From the NCBI RefSeq assembly GCF_023716925.1, contig NZ_JAMQQG010000015.1, forward strand, positions 1-44,977: a DNA stretch of 44,977 nucleotides, read 5' to 3'. A model generated the notes under the pieces. The model searched no databases, had not been told where the DNA came from, and worked only from the letters and a program-made list of their open reading frames with translations. Source of the DNA: Frankia sp. R82 (GTDB taxonomy: Bacteria > Actinomycetota > Actinomycetes > Frankiales > Frankiaceae). The position numbers and the translations under genes were made by a program. This document shows, piece by piece, positions 33,741 through 42,369 of this stretch. How positions within the stretch are numbered: the stretch's first letter is position 1; every line of letters begins with the position of its first letter.

Positions 33741-35714
33741 TCATCCGGGACGGAGACCGTCGTCGAGTTCGGTCAGCAACTCGTTGACGGCTGAGACCAG
33801 GGCGGTCAGGCGGGTCTGCGCGCGCGCACGGGCCGGGCCGACGGCGGCCGGCGTCGCGCCCGGCACCGGCTCGACGACCTCGAGATAGGCCTTGAGCTTC
33901 GGTTCGGTTCCGCTTGGGCGGAAGATCACCCGATCGGTGCCGAGGAACAGCATCAGCACGTCCGCCGGGGGCAGCTCCGCCTCCGCCTCCGCCTCCGCCT
34001 CCGCCTCCGCCTCCGCGCCCAGGCTCGGTCGTCCGGGACAGAGCAGGTCGCGCCGTCCGGTCACCGGCAGGCCGTCCAGATGGGACGGCGGGGTGGCGCG
34101 CAGTCGGTGCATCACGGCGGCGATCCGGTCGGGGGCGGCGAAGCGGACCGAGTGCTGCGCGGTGATGTGTACGCCGAGGCGGGCGGCCAGGTCGTCGAGC
34201 AGATCTAGCAGGGTCCGGCCACGCTGCCGTGTCGCGGCGGCGAGCAGGACGACGGCCAGGGCCGCGGTGATCCCGTCCTTGTCGCGGACGAGGTCCGGGG
34301 CGAGCGCGTAGCCGAGAGCCTCCTCGTAGCCGAAGGCCAGCCGCGGGTCAGCTCGCATGATCCACTTGAAGCCGGTGAGGGTCTCGTGGTGCGGCGTGCC
34401 CCGCTCGTCGGCCAGGGCGTGCAGGCTGCGGGAGCTGACCACCGTCGTCGCCACCGGTCCCGGCCGGTTGGCCAGCACCAGGTCGGCCAGCAGCAGCCCG
34501 ATCTCGTCTCCGGTCAGCAGCCGGCCGCCGACCGCGACGGCACACCGGTCCGCATCCGGATCGGTGGCGATCACCAGGTCGGCGTTGACCCGGTCGGCGA
34601 GGGCCAGCGCCCGGTCCAGCGCGCCGGGCTCCTCCGGGTTCGGCCAGCGGACGGTCGGAAAATCCGGATCGGGCTCGGCCTGCTCCTCGACGACGATCGG
34701 GGCGGCGGCCCCGGCGGCCGCGAACACCTCGGCCAGCACCCGTCCACCTACTCCGTGCAGGGGCGTGTAGACGACGACAAGCTGATCATCGTCATCGTCG
34801 TCGACTTGGACGCTGGCGACTTGGACGCTGGTGGTCTGGGCGCTGGTGGTCTGGGTGTCGGTGACGGGGGAGCCGGTGGCTCGGGAACCGGCCGGGACCG
34901 CCGGATCGCGGGTCGTGGAAGCCGCCAGGGCGAGCGCGGCGGCCGCGGCGGCGTGGATGTACTGCGTGACGATGCCCTGGTCGAGACGTCGCCAGTGGTC
35001 GCTGAGGGGGAGGGCGGCGGCCGGGCCGGCCTGGGCGATGCGGCGTTCGATCTCCTGATCGGCCGGAGTGACCAGCTGCGCACCCCAACCCGGGTCGTCC
35101 GCGGTTCTGCCCCCACCGAGATACACCTTGTAACCGTTGTCGCCGGCCGGGTTGTGACTTGCCGTGATCATGATGCCGGCATGGGCGCGCAGCCGCCGCA
35201 CGGCGAACGCCAGCACCGGGGTCGGCAGCGCCTCGGGCAGCACCAGTACCCGCAGCCCCGCCCCGGCGACCACCCGTGCGGCGTCGAGCGCGAACGCCGC
35301 ACTGCGATGCCGCGCGTCATACCCGACGACGACCAGCGGCACGTCCGGACCATCGCTTCGACCGTCGTCCGACGGTGGGCCCTTGTCCGTCAGCGGGCCC
35401 TTGTCCGACGGTGGGTCACCGTCCGACGGTGGGCCATCGTCCGACAGAAGCCAGGCGGTGAGGCCTGCGGTGGCCCGTCGAACGACGGCCGTGTTCATCC
35501 CCGCGGGTCCCGGCCGTAGCGGACCGCGCAGACCGGCCGTGCCGAACTGCAGCGGAGCCCGGAAGCATGCCGCCAGCCGGTCGAGTGCTGCGGGGTCGCT
35601 ACTGGCAGCGATGCGCAGCCGGGCCAGCTCCTGCCGGTCGTCCGCGTCGGGGTCGGCCGCCAGCCATGTCTGGACCGCCTCGGCGAGTGCCAACGGCAGT
35701 TCCGCTGGCGGCAC
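33741..35714 (-). CDS. Phosphoglucomutase/phosphomannomutase family protein (phosphohexomutase)
   Basis: Alpha-D-phosphohexomutase of ~657 residues; family members are usually ~550. Domain 1 has FGTAGLRGPLRPGPAGMN and the phosphoserine loop ITASHNPAGDNGYKVYLGGG. The metal loop is ATDPDADRCAVAV, the sugar-binding loop FGYEEALGYALAP, and the phosphate-binding end FRPSGTEPKLKAYLEV. Extra length comes from three low-complexity insertions: a Pro/Ser/Asp/Gly repeat, a Thr/Gln/Val repeat ending in Asp6, and an (Ala-Glu)n run. The GTG at 35714 has GAGGAGG seven bases upstream. Beside PNP, it probably isomerises pentose- or hexose-1-phosphates; the orthologue is annotated pmmB in M. tuberculosis. The true substrate is not decided by sequence. 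Confidence 0.92.
   Translation of the reverse strand: MPPAELPLALAEAVQTWLAADPDADDRQELARLRIAASSDPAALDRLAACFRAPLQFGTAGLRGPLRPGPAGMNTAVVRRATAGLTAWLLSDDGPPSDGDPPSDKGPLTDKGPPSDDGRSDGPDVPLVVVGYDARHRSAAFALDAARVVAGAGLRVLVLPEALPTPVLAFAVRRLRAHAGIMITASHNPAGDNGYKVYLGGGRTADDPGWGAQLVTPADQEIERRIAQAGPAAALPLSDHWRRLDQGIVTQYIHAAAAAALALAASTTRDPAVPAGSRATGSPVTDTQTTSAQTTSVQVASVQVDDDDDDQLVVVYTPLHGVGGRVLAEVFAAAGAAAPIVVEEQAEPDPDFPTVRWPNPEEPGALDRALALADRVNADLVIATDPDADRCAVAVGGRLLTGDEIGLLLADLVLANRPGPVATTVVSSRSLHALADERGTPHHETLTGFKWIMRADPRLAFGYEEALGYALAPDLVRDKDGITAALAVVLLAAATRQRGRTLLDLLDDLAARLGVHITAQHSVRFAAPDRIAAVMHRLRATPPSHLDGLPVTGRRDLLCPGRPSLGAEAEAEAEAEAEAELPPADVLMLFLGTDRVIFRPSGTEPKLKAYLEVVEPVPGATPAAVGPARARAQTRLTALVSAVNELLTELDDGLRPG
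33975..34016 (-). repeat. 6-bp microsatellite inside the phosphohexomutase gene
   Basis: Seven tandem CTCCGC units (plus strand) that encode alternating Ala-Glu in the mutase. It lies between the last conserved motif and the preceding domain, so it is probably a surface loop. Confidence 0.9.
35367..35438 (-). repeat. 18-bp coding tandem repeat in the phosphohexomutase gene
   Basis: Four 18-bp units of the type GTCCGACGGTGGGCCCTT (plus strand), encoding Pro-Ser-Asp-x-Gly-Pro hexapeptides inserted in domain 1, about 30 residues after the FGTAGLRG motif. Confidence 0.85.
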
Positions 35715-35889
35715 GATGCCCACCTCCTCGGATCTGGACAACTTCGCACCAGGCCTGGCCCAGCTCGGCGCTGTGCACGGATCCCGTGCCGACCTTGGCC
35801 CGTGCCGACCTTGGCCCGTGCCGTCAGATGACAGTGTCGCGCGACGTGCCGCCCCGACGTTTTGCTGTAGTCGGATGATCGCTCAAACG

Positions 35890-35942
35890 TGCCGAGGCTT
35901 GGAGAAGGATTGTCTCCTCGGATTCTTCACCAAGCCTCGGCA
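35890..35942. ncRNA. Long hairpin, candidate structured RNA or terminator
   Basis: Outer arms TGCCGAGGCTTGG (35890-35902) and CCAAGCCTCGGCA (35930-35942) are perfect 13-bp complements. After one A-A mismatch the stem continues for about eight pairs (two G-U type), leaving a loop of about nine bases. The minus strand is the direction of PNP transcription, so it could be a distal terminator or a leader structure for the mutase gene. No function is known. Confidence 0.4.
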
Positions 35943-36035
35943 GGATCGCGATCTTGTGAAGCTCGCTCGGTCTTGTGGTCCGTCGACACGGGATTCGCTG
36001 CATCGGGCATTGGCATGGATACGGAAGGTTTTCGC

Positions 36036-36071
36036 CCGAAGCCGAAGCCGAAGCCGAAGCCGAAGCCGAAG
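36036..36071. repeat. CCGAAG microsatellite
   Basis: Six perfect tandem CCGAAG units followed by degenerate copies to about 36125, downstream of the PNP gene. Confidence 0.88.
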
Positions 36072-36156
36072 CCGGTGTCGGTGCCAGGGCCGAAGCCGAG
36101 GCCAGGGCCGAAGTCGAGGCCGAGAGCAGGGTCGGTGGCGACGTGGCGACGTGGCG

Positions 36157-37062
36157 TCAGAGGCGGGTGGCGAGGCTTGCGAGCAGCTGGCCCATGCGTT
36201 CGGCTGAGGCCGCGCCGGCGGTGAGGACCTCCCGGTGATCCAGTGGGGCGTCGGTCAGGCCGGCGGCGAGGTTCGTCACCAGGGAGAGGCCGAGAACCTG
36301 CGCGCCCTGCGCCCGGGCGGCGATCGTCTCGTGCACGGTGGACATGCCGACCAGGTCGGCGCCCAGCGTGCGCAGCATGCGGATCTCTGCTGGTGTCTCG
36401 TAGTTAGGCCCGGGCAGGCCGGCGTAGACCCCTTCGGCGAGCGAGGGGTCGACCCCACGGGCGAGGGCACGCAGCCGCGGCGCGTAGGCGTCGGTCAGAT
36501 CGGTGAACCTGGGCCCGACCAGCGGGGAGCGGCCGGTGAGGTTCAGATGGTCGGCGATGAGCACGGGCTGGCCGATCTGCAGGCCGGCGCGCAGTCCGCC
36601 GGCGGCGTTCGTGAGCACGACCGTGGTGGCACCGGCCGCACAGGACAGTCGTACGGCGTGCACCACCCTGGACAGGTCATGGCCCTCGTAGGCGTGCACC
36701 CGGCCGAGGAAGACGAGCAGCCGGCGTGCACCGAAGCGCATCGACCGCGCCGAGGGCTGGTGGCCAGCCACGGTCGTTCCGGTCGGGAAGCCACCGAGCT
36801 GCGCGAATGTCACATCGACGACGTCGTCCGCCTGGCCTGCCAGAACATCGGCCGCAGAGCGCCAGCCGGAACCCAGCATGATCGCCACTTCATGTCCCGC
36901 GGCACCGGTCAGTTCCGCCAGACGGGATGCCGACCGCGCCGCGTCTGGTGGCTGTTCCGGCGGTGTTGGGTGACCCGCTTGGACTACCCGTTCTGGCTGC
37001 TCCGTGTGCTGCGACTGGTCCTGCACGCGGCGACTGTACGGGTCGGTGGGGGAGACTGGCAC
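36157..37062 (-). CDS. Purine nucleoside phosphorylase
   Basis: Trimeric-type purine nucleoside phosphorylase (the mycobacterial orthologue is called punA or deoD), which phosphorolyses inosine and guanosine nucleosides to base and ribose-1-phosphate. The 301-residue product has [33 protein letters not shown] (phosphate and nucleoside sites), [24 protein letters not shown] and [10 protein letters not shown] with the purine-binding Asn. The first ~45 residues are polar and not conserved-looking. The GTG at 37062 has AGAGG five bases upstream; a later GTG at 37026 is possible. The start faces that of a divergent gene at 37065 with only two bases between. With add it degrades purine nucleosides. 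Confidence 0.95.
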   Translation of the reverse strand: MPVSPTDPYSRRVQDQSQHTEQPERVVQAGHPTPPEQPPDAARSASRLAELTGAAGHEVAIMLGSGWRSAADVLAGQADDVVDVTFAQLGGFPTGTTVAGHQPSARSMRFGARRLLVFLGRVHAYEGHDLSRVVHAVRLSCAAGATTVVLTNAAGGLRAGLQIGQPVLIADHLNLTGRSPLVGPRFTDLTDAYAPRLRALARGVDPSLAEGVYAGLPGPNYETPAEIRMLRTLGADLVGMSTVHETIAARAQGAQVLGLSLVTNLAAGLTDAPLDHREVLTAGAASAERMGQLLASLATRL

Positions 37063-37064
37063 CC

Positions 37065-37454
37065 GTGCCTCTGTTGCCGTCCCATCGCCGTCTGCCGGAC
37101 ATCCCGCTCGAACCGGGCGAGTTCACCGAGGTGGTGCTGCGCGGCCGGCTGACCGACCCTGAGGGTGCCGGTCGGTTCACGGCGAAGGCGGAGGCCTTTG
37201 TCGGACGTCGCGTCGGTGCGTCCCGCTGGATCGTGCTGACCGATCGACGGCTGCTGGTCGTCGCGCCCTTTCCCCGCGAAGGGGACTGGTTTGACGTCGT
37301 GTTCGACCGTCGTGAGGTGGCGGCGTCCCGTGGGGTCCGGCATGGGGATGTCATCACGGTGGAGCTGAGCTCACCGCGTGGCCCGCAGGTGCTACGGGTA
37401 CCGACGCGGCTGCGTTCTGAGGTCGTCCGGTTCATCCGGGCACTGCGTCGCTAG
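37065..37454 (+). CDS. PH-like domain protein of unknown function
   Basis: A 129-residue soluble protein. After [12 protein letters not shown], the core [19 protein letters not shown] followed by [14 protein letters not shown] and [17 protein letters not shown] is the strand pattern of bacterial PH-like (bPH/YokE-type) domains, which bind proteins or lipids. It ends in a single helix, [13 protein letters not shown]. The GTG at 37065 has a GGGGGAG about ten bases upstream, inside the opposite-strand PNP gene. The stop codon lies within the first unit of a 15-bp tandem repeat. No partner is evident; the domain call is moderate. Confidence 0.65.
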   Translation: MPLLPSHRRLPDIPLEPGEFTEVVLRGRLTDPEGAGRFTAKAEAFVGRRVGASRWIVLTDRRLLVVAPFPREGDWFDVVFDRREVAASRGVRHGDVITVELSSPRGPQVLRVPTRLRSEVVRFIRALRR

Positions 37455-37508
37455 GAAGCCCGTCGCTAGGAAGCCCGTCGCCAGGAAGTCCGGCGTCGCC
37501 AGGAAGTC
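37446..37508. repeat. 15-bp tandem repeat spanning a stop codon
   Basis: Units of CGTCGC(T/C)AGGAAG(C/T)C at 37446-37460, 37461-37475, 37476-37490 and, after three extra bases, 37494-37508, followed by diverged copies to ~37540. The first unit contains the TAG stop of the PH-like gene. Confidence 0.85.
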
Positions 37509-37799
37509 CGTCCCCACGAAGCTTGCCGTCCCCACGAAGGTCGGCCGGAGGTGCCGGTTGAGCGGGCGGCGCGGGACTGGCCGGTGTTAAGCGGGGCGGC
37601 CCGCCGGCGGCCTGGACGGACCGTCACCGGGCGGCGGCCGATAGGGTCGGCGTGGAACCCACGGCGGGCGTCCGCGGCGCGGTGGGCCGAACCGAACAGC
37701 GATGGGAACGACGGACCGATGACTTCAACCCAGCCGGCCACCGGCGAGCTACCGACTGCGGGACGGGAGAACATCCCGGCTGCCGGGCGGCGCACCGCC
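37509..37799. other. Leader region of aspS
   Basis: About 290 bases, together with the repeat ~345, before aspS. The aspS frame is open from 37551 and an in-frame ATG at 37719 is a possible alternative start. No separate gene or T-box-like structure was recognised. Confidence 0.45.
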
Positions 37800-39596
37800 A
37801 TGCGCACACACCTGTGCGGTGACCTGCGGGCCAATCAGGTCGGCCAGACGGTGTCCGTCTGCGGCTGGGTGGCGCATCGCCGCCAGCACGGTGCGGCGCT
37901 GACTTTCGTCGACCTGCGCGACCACTCCGGGCTCGTCCAGGTCGTCGTCGACGGCTCGGTCGACGTCCGCTCGGAGTACGTGCTGCGGATCACCGGCACG
38001 GTGGTGATCAGGCCCGAGGGAACGTCGAACCCGGGGCTTGCCACCGGCGAGATCGAGCTGCGCGACTGCACGGTGGAGATCCTGTCCACCGCCACGCCGC
38101 CGCCGTTCCCCCTGGACGACCGGGCCGACGCGGTGGACGAGTCCACCCGGCTGGCCTACCGCTACCTCGACCTTCGGCGTGAGCGGATGCAGCGCAACCT
38201 GCGTACCCGCTCGGCGGTGCTGGGTGCGATGCGGGCAGCGCTGGCGCCGCTGGACTTCGTCGAGGTCGAGACGCCGCTGCTCATGCCGTCCACGCCGGAG
38301 GGGGCACGGGAGTTCATCGTCCCGTCCCGGCAGTTCCCGGGCAGTTTCTACGCACTGCCGCAGTCGCCGCAGCTGTTCAAGCAGCTGCTCATGGTCGGCG
38401 GCACCGACCGGTACTTCCAGTTCGCCCGCTGCCTGCGCGACGAGGACCTGCGTGCCGACCGGCAGTACGAGTTCACCCAGCTCGACATCGAGATGAGCTT
38501 CGTCGACCAGGACGACATCCTGGACGTGATCAGCGCGGCGGTGCTCGCCGCCGCCCGCACCGTCGTGGGTGGCGAGGTGCCGGCAATCGAGCGGATCACC
38601 TGGCACGAGGCGATGAACCGGTTCGGCGTGGACAAGCCCGACCTGCGCTTCGGCCTGGAACTCGTCGAGCTCACCGCGATCTTCGCCGACAGCGGTTTCA
38701 AGGCGTTCGCCGGCGCGGCCGCGATCAAGGGCATCCGGGTGCCCGGCGGGTCGGCCGGCCACAACCGGCGGAAACTGGACGACCTCACCGACCGGGCCAA
38801 GTCGCTGGGCGCCAAGGGCCTGGTCTGGATGCGGGTCGGCGCGGACGGCGCGCTCGAGTCGCCGGTACGCAAGTTCCTCTCGGACACCGAGGCCGCGGGC
38901 ATCGTTGCCGCGACGTCGGCGGTCGAGGGCGACCTGCTGCTGCTCGTCGCAGACGAGTGGGCGACCGCCTGCGAGGTGCTCGGGCAGCTGCGCAACGACC
39001 TTGGCCGGCCCCCCGCGGGCCAGGGGCCGCTGCGGTTCGTCTGGGTGGTCGACTTCCCGCTGTTCGTCGGAATCGACACGGTGACCGGACGGCCCAAACC
39101 CGGCCATCACCCGTTCACCCGGCCGCATCCCGACGACCTGGAAAAGATGGAGTCCGACCCGCTCTCGGTACGTAGTCGGGCCTATGACCTGGTGCTCAAC
39201 GGGTGGGAGCTCGGTTCCGGTTCGATCCGAATCCACGAGAGCGAGCTGCAGCAGCGCATCTTTGGTCTGCTGGGCATCACGCCCGAGGAGGCGAACGCCC
39301 GCTTCGGTTTCTTCCTCACCCCGTTCGGCTACGGCGCCCCGCCGCATGGTGGCTTCGCCGTCGGCATCGACCGGCTGGTGGCGATCCTCGCCGGGGAGGA
39401 GAACATCCGCGAGGTGATCGCTTTCCCGAAGACCCAGTCGGGCCTGGACCCGCTCACCGGCGCGCCGACGCCGGTCGCCGACCGCCAGCTGCGCGAGCTC
39501 GGGGTTAGGGTCGTGGCCGCAGCTGCTTCGGCCGGGTCCGGTACTGCCGCGGGATCTGGATCTTCGGCTGGTTCTGGGGCGAAGTCGGGCGGGTAA
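37800..39596 (+). CDS. aspS: Aspartyl-tRNA synthetase
   Basis: Class II synthetase charging tRNA-Asp (in many actinobacteria also tRNA-Asn). From the ATG at 37800 the product is 598 residues and begins MRTHLCGDLRANQVGQTVSV, the normal start of the anticodon-binding OB fold (CGWVAHRRQHGALTF region). Motif 1 is near FVEVETPLLMPSTPEGAREF. Motif 2 is FQFARCLRDEDLRADRQYEFTQLDIEMSF. The bacterial GAD insertion follows, and motif 3 is GFAVGIDRLVAILAGEENIREV. The last ~25 residues are a Ser/Gly/Ala tail. The ATG at 37719 would add 27 residues; neither start has a strong ribosome binding site, so the choice rests on homology. Confidence 0.95.
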   Translation: MRTHLCGDLRANQVGQTVSVCGWVAHRRQHGAALTFVDLRDHSGLVQVVVDGSVDVRSEYVLRITGTVVIRPEGTSNPGLATGEIELRDCTVEILSTATPPPFPLDDRADAVDESTRLAYRYLDLRRERMQRNLRTRSAVLGAMRAALAPLDFVEVETPLLMPSTPEGAREFIVPSRQFPGSFYALPQSPQLFKQLLMVGGTDRYFQFARCLRDEDLRADRQYEFTQLDIEMSFVDQDDILDVISAAVLAAARTVVGGEVPAIERITWHEAMNRFGVDKPDLRFGLELVELTAIFADSGFKAFAGAAAIKGIRVPGGSAGHNRRKLDDLTDRAKSLGAKGLVWMRVGADGALESPVRKFLSDTEAAGIVAATSAVEGDLLLLVADEWATACEVLGQLRNDLGRPPAGQGPLRFVWVVDFPLFVGIDTVTGRPKPGHHPFTRPHPDDLEKMESDPLSVRSRAYDLVLNGWELGSGSIRIHESELQQRIFGLLGITPEEANARFGFFLTPFGYGAPPHGGFAVGIDRLVAILAGEENIREVIAFPKTQSGLDPLTGAPTPVADRQLRELGVRVVAAAASAGSGTAAGSGSSAGSGAKSGG

Positions 39597-39695
39597 CCGT
39601 CGGTCGAAAGGGTAGTCACCTCGTGCGGTCCGCATGCGTGGCGGATTGGCGACGGCTGCCCGAGGCCGATACCGGCCCCGATCCGAGGAGCCCGC

Positions 39696-40997
39696 GTGCG
39701 GATTCCCTTCTCATCGTCCACCAGCTCGAGCCTTGGTATCGAGTGGGAGCTGCAGCTGGTCGATTACCGGACCCGGCAGTTGCGCGGCGATGCGAGTGCG
39801 ATCCTCGACGAGCTGCGTACCAAGATCGGGGAACAGGACGCGGCGAAGGCCAAGCACGAGCTGTTCGACTCCACGATCGAGGTGATCACGGGCGTCTGCG
39901 GGTCGGTGGGTGAGGCCACCGCCGATCTCGCCGGCACCATGTCCGTCCTGCGCGATCTGGCGGAACGGCGTGGCCTCGGACTCATGTGCAGCGGCACCCA
40001 TCCGATCAGCGACTACGCCAGCCAGCGGATCACGGAGGACGACCGGTATGCCAAGCTCGTCTCGCAGATGCAGTGGATGGCCCGGCGCCTGCTGATCTTC
40101 GGAGTGCATGTGCATGTCGGCGTCCGGTCGCCGGACAAGGCCATGCCCATCATGAACGCGCTGATGGCGTACATCCCGCACTTTCTCGCCCTGTCCGCCT
40201 CCTCGCCCTACTGGCTGGGTGACGACACCGGACTGGCCTCCTCCCGGTCGCAGGTGTTCGCCAGCCTGCCGACCGCCGGGCTGCCGTACCCGTTGGACGA
40301 CTGGCCCGGGTTCGAGGCGTTCATGGGGACGCTCATCGCCTCTGGAACCATTGAGACGATTCGCGAGATCTGGTGGGATATCCGGCCACATCCGAACTTC
40401 GGCACCGTCGAGCTGCGGATCTGTGACGGTCTGCCCACCCTGATGGAGGTCGGCGCAGTCGCCGCCCTCGCCCAGTGTCTCGTGGACCGGATGAACACCC
40501 AGATCGATCGCGGCTACCGCCTGCCCACGCCGAAGCGCTGGCTCGTCCAGGAGAACAAGTGGCGCGCGGCACGCTACGGCCTCGACGCGCACATCATGAT
40601 CGACGGCCAGGGCGCGGTCCGGTCGGTCCGGGATGACATCATCGATCTGGTGGAGGATCTCCTTCCGGTTGCGCACCGGCTTGGCTGCGCCGGGGAGCTG
40701 GCGGACGTCCTGTCCATAGTCGAGGTCGGGGGAAGTTCCACCCGCCAGCGAGAGGTTGCCCGGCGGGCCGGTGGGGATCTTTTCCCGGTCGTCGATACCC
40801 TGCTGGCGGAGATGGAGGCCGGTCGTCCGATCGTGGACGGTCCGTTCCCCTCCGCTGCGGTCCCGTCGTCCTCATCCCCGGCGGGGCCGGTGTCGGGGCC
40901 GGTGTCGGAGGCGGCGGGATCGGCGGGAGCAGACGGATCGGTATCGCACCCGTCGTCGGTACCGCCACTGGCGTCGCGGCCGTTCTCGTCGGCGTGA
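39696..40997 (+). CDS. Carboxylate-amine ligase, glutamate-cysteine ligase type 2 (YbdK/GCS2) family
   Basis: ATP-dependent ligase of the GCS2 family, joining glutamate to an amine such as cysteine; in actinobacteria relatives make gamma-glutamylcysteine for ergothioneine or unknown compounds. The product is 433 residues. It shows LGIEWELQLVD (acid residues for metal), KHELFDSTIEVITGVCGSV, RRLLIFGVHVHVGVRSPDKAM, and IREIWWDIRPHPNFGTVELRICDGLPTL. WRAARYGLDAHIM comes near the end of the fold. A Ser/Gly/Pro-rich tail follows. The GTG at 39696 has GAGGAG five bases upstream. Actinobacteria use mycothiol rather than glutathione, so glutathione synthesis is not implied. A gamma-glutamylcyclotransferase-like gene lies 1.4 kb downstream. 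Confidence 0.88.
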   Translation: MRIPFSSSTSSSLGIEWELQLVDYRTRQLRGDASAILDELRTKIGEQDAAKAKHELFDSTIEVITGVCGSVGEATADLAGTMSVLRDLAERRGLGLMCSGTHPISDYASQRITEDDRYAKLVSQMQWMARRLLIFGVHVHVGVRSPDKAMPIMNALMAYIPHFLALSASSPYWLGDDTGLASSRSQVFASLPTAGLPYPLDDWPGFEAFMGTLIASGTIETIREIWWDIRPHPNFGTVELRICDGLPTLMEVGAVAALAQCLVDRMNTQIDRGYRLPTPKRWLVQENKWRAARYGLDAHIMIDGQGAVRSVRDDIIDLVEDLLPVAHRLGCAGELADVLSIVEVGGSSTRQREVARRAGGDLFPVVDTLLAEMEAGRPIVDGPFPSAAVPSSSSPAGPVSGPVSEAAGSAGADGSVSHPSSVPPLASRPFSSA

Positions 40998-41134
40998 GCG
41001 TGCCGTGGGCAAGATGGTCAGCCCGCGGTGGACAGGCGTCCGGGCCCGCCTGGGTGTCCTGGTTTTGGTCCCGGAGCTGGCCTGGTCCTGGGTCCGCAGC
41101 GAGTGGGGGTAGTAGAGAGGTGCCCGGCCGGGCT

Positions 41135-42352
41135 ATGGAGGCGCACGAAACCGTCGCGGTCACAAGGTGGCTGGCCGCCCACGAATCCGAGCTGATCGCG
41201 CTGCGTCGCGATCTGCACTCCCATCCGGAGCTCGGCCGCCAGGAACGCCGCACCACGGGCCAGCTGGAGGTGAGGCTGCAAGCTGCCGGACTGAACCCCC
41301 AGCGACTTCCGGACGTCCCCGGCCTGTGGTGTGACATCGGTGCCGAGGCGGACGGCGATCCCGCGGTTCCCGTCGTCCTGGTACGGGCGGACATGGATGC
41401 TCTACCGTTGCCGGACGCCAAGGATGTGCCCTACCGGTCGACGGTGCCCGGTGTCACCCATGCCTGCGGTCATGACGTGCACACGGTAATCACTCTTGGT
41501 GTCGGTCTCGCGCTCGCCGAGTATGCGCGGACCGTATCGCTGCCTGGAACCGTGCGACTCGTGTTCCAACCCGCGGAGGAACTGATGCCGGGCGGTGCGC
41601 TCGACGTGATCGACGCTGGCGTGCTCAAACCGGTGTCCGCCGCGATCGCCGTGCACTGTGATCCGGCTTTGGACGTGGGGACCATCGGTCTGCGAGCCGG
41701 TCCAATCACCTCTGCCGCGGACGCTCTTGAGATCACTATGGCAGGCCCCGGCGGCCACACGTCGCGCCCGCAGAACACGGTGGATCTGATTTACGCGATG
41801 GTGCGCCTGGCTGCGGACCTACCAGCCGCATTGGGACGTCTGGTCGATCCGCGTTCAGCCCTGTCCCTGGTGTGGGGCCAGATCCAGGCCGGAACCGTGG
41901 CCAATGCCATCCCACGCTCCGGCCAGCTACGCGGCACCCTGCGCACCCTGTCTCGGGAGACCTGGGACGCCGTTCCAGCGCTGGTGACTCGGCTCGCGGA
42001 GGAGCTCGTCGCGCCGTACGGTGCGCAGATCGTGGTCGACTACCGCCGTGGAGTGCCCCCGGTGGTGAACAACGCCGAGGTTGTCGACGTCTTCCAACAG
42101 GTCGTCGATGCCGCACTGGGACACGGCGCGTCGGCCACAGTCGCGCAGTCTCTCGGCGGCGAGGACTTCGGCTGGTACCTCAACCACGTGCCCGGAGCCC
42201 TGGCCCGGCTCGGAACCCGCGTCCCCGGTGGATCCATCCACGATCTGCACCAGGGCACCTTCGACGTGGACGAGCGGGCCATCGGCGTGGGAATACGCTT
42301 CCTGGCCGGCTCCGCTCTCGAGCTGTTGCGGCGACCACCGGCCATCGACTGA
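41135..42352 (+). CDS. M20-family amidohydrolase (N-acyl-amino-acid amidohydrolase type)
   Basis: Zinc-dependent amidohydrolase of the M20D group, related to AmiA1 of M. tuberculosis and to N-acyl-amino-acid and aminobenzoyl-glutamate hydrolases. The 405-residue product has LRRDLHSHPELGRQE, VRADMDALPLPD (bridging Asp), HACGHDVHTV (zinc His), VFQPAEELMPGGA with the catalytic Glu pair, and SLGGEDFGWYLNHVPGALARLGTR near the end. The dimerisation domain is inserted at residues ~180-295. The ATG at 41135 is likely; a GTG at 41120 with GGGGGT upstream is an alternative. No signal peptide. The natural substrate is not determined. Confidence 0.9.
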   Translation: MEAHETVAVTRWLAAHESELIALRRDLHSHPELGRQERRTTGQLEVRLQAAGLNPQRLPDVPGLWCDIGAEADGDPAVPVVLVRADMDALPLPDAKDVPYRSTVPGVTHACGHDVHTVITLGVGLALAEYARTVSLPGTVRLVFQPAEELMPGGALDVIDAGVLKPVSAAIAVHCDPALDVGTIGLRAGPITSAADALEITMAGPGGHTSRPQNTVDLIYAMVRLAADLPAALGRLVDPRSALSLVWGQIQAGTVANAIPRSGQLRGTLRTLSRETWDAVPALVTRLAEELVAPYGAQIVVDYRRGVPPVVNNAEVVDVFQQVVDAALGHGASATVAQSLGGEDFGWYLNHVPGALARLGTRVPGGSIHDLHQGTFDVDERAIGVGIRFLAGSALELLRRPPAID

Positions 42353-42369
42353 GTGGCCATCAATTCACG

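Larger units (their letters stand above)
35715..36156. other. Intergenic region with a long hairpin and repeats
   Basis: These 442 bases between the mutase start and the PNP stop hold a 16-bp tandem repeat (CCCGTGCCGACCTTGG at 35783-35798 and 35799-35814, plus a half copy), a long imperfect hairpin (35890-35942) and a CCGAAG microsatellite (36036-36071). It is AT-richer around 35880-35960. No gene is supported. Confidence 0.65.

Noticed and set aside
35890-35942. tRNA gene
   Set aside because: A single long stem-loop with no cloverleaf, anticodon arm or CCA-type acceptor. No tRNA was recognised elsewhere in the window either.
36015-36224. ORF encoding a Lys-Pro repeat peptide
   Set aside because: The coding potential comes from the CCGAAG microsatellite; there is no ribosome binding site and it runs into the opposite-strand PNP gene.
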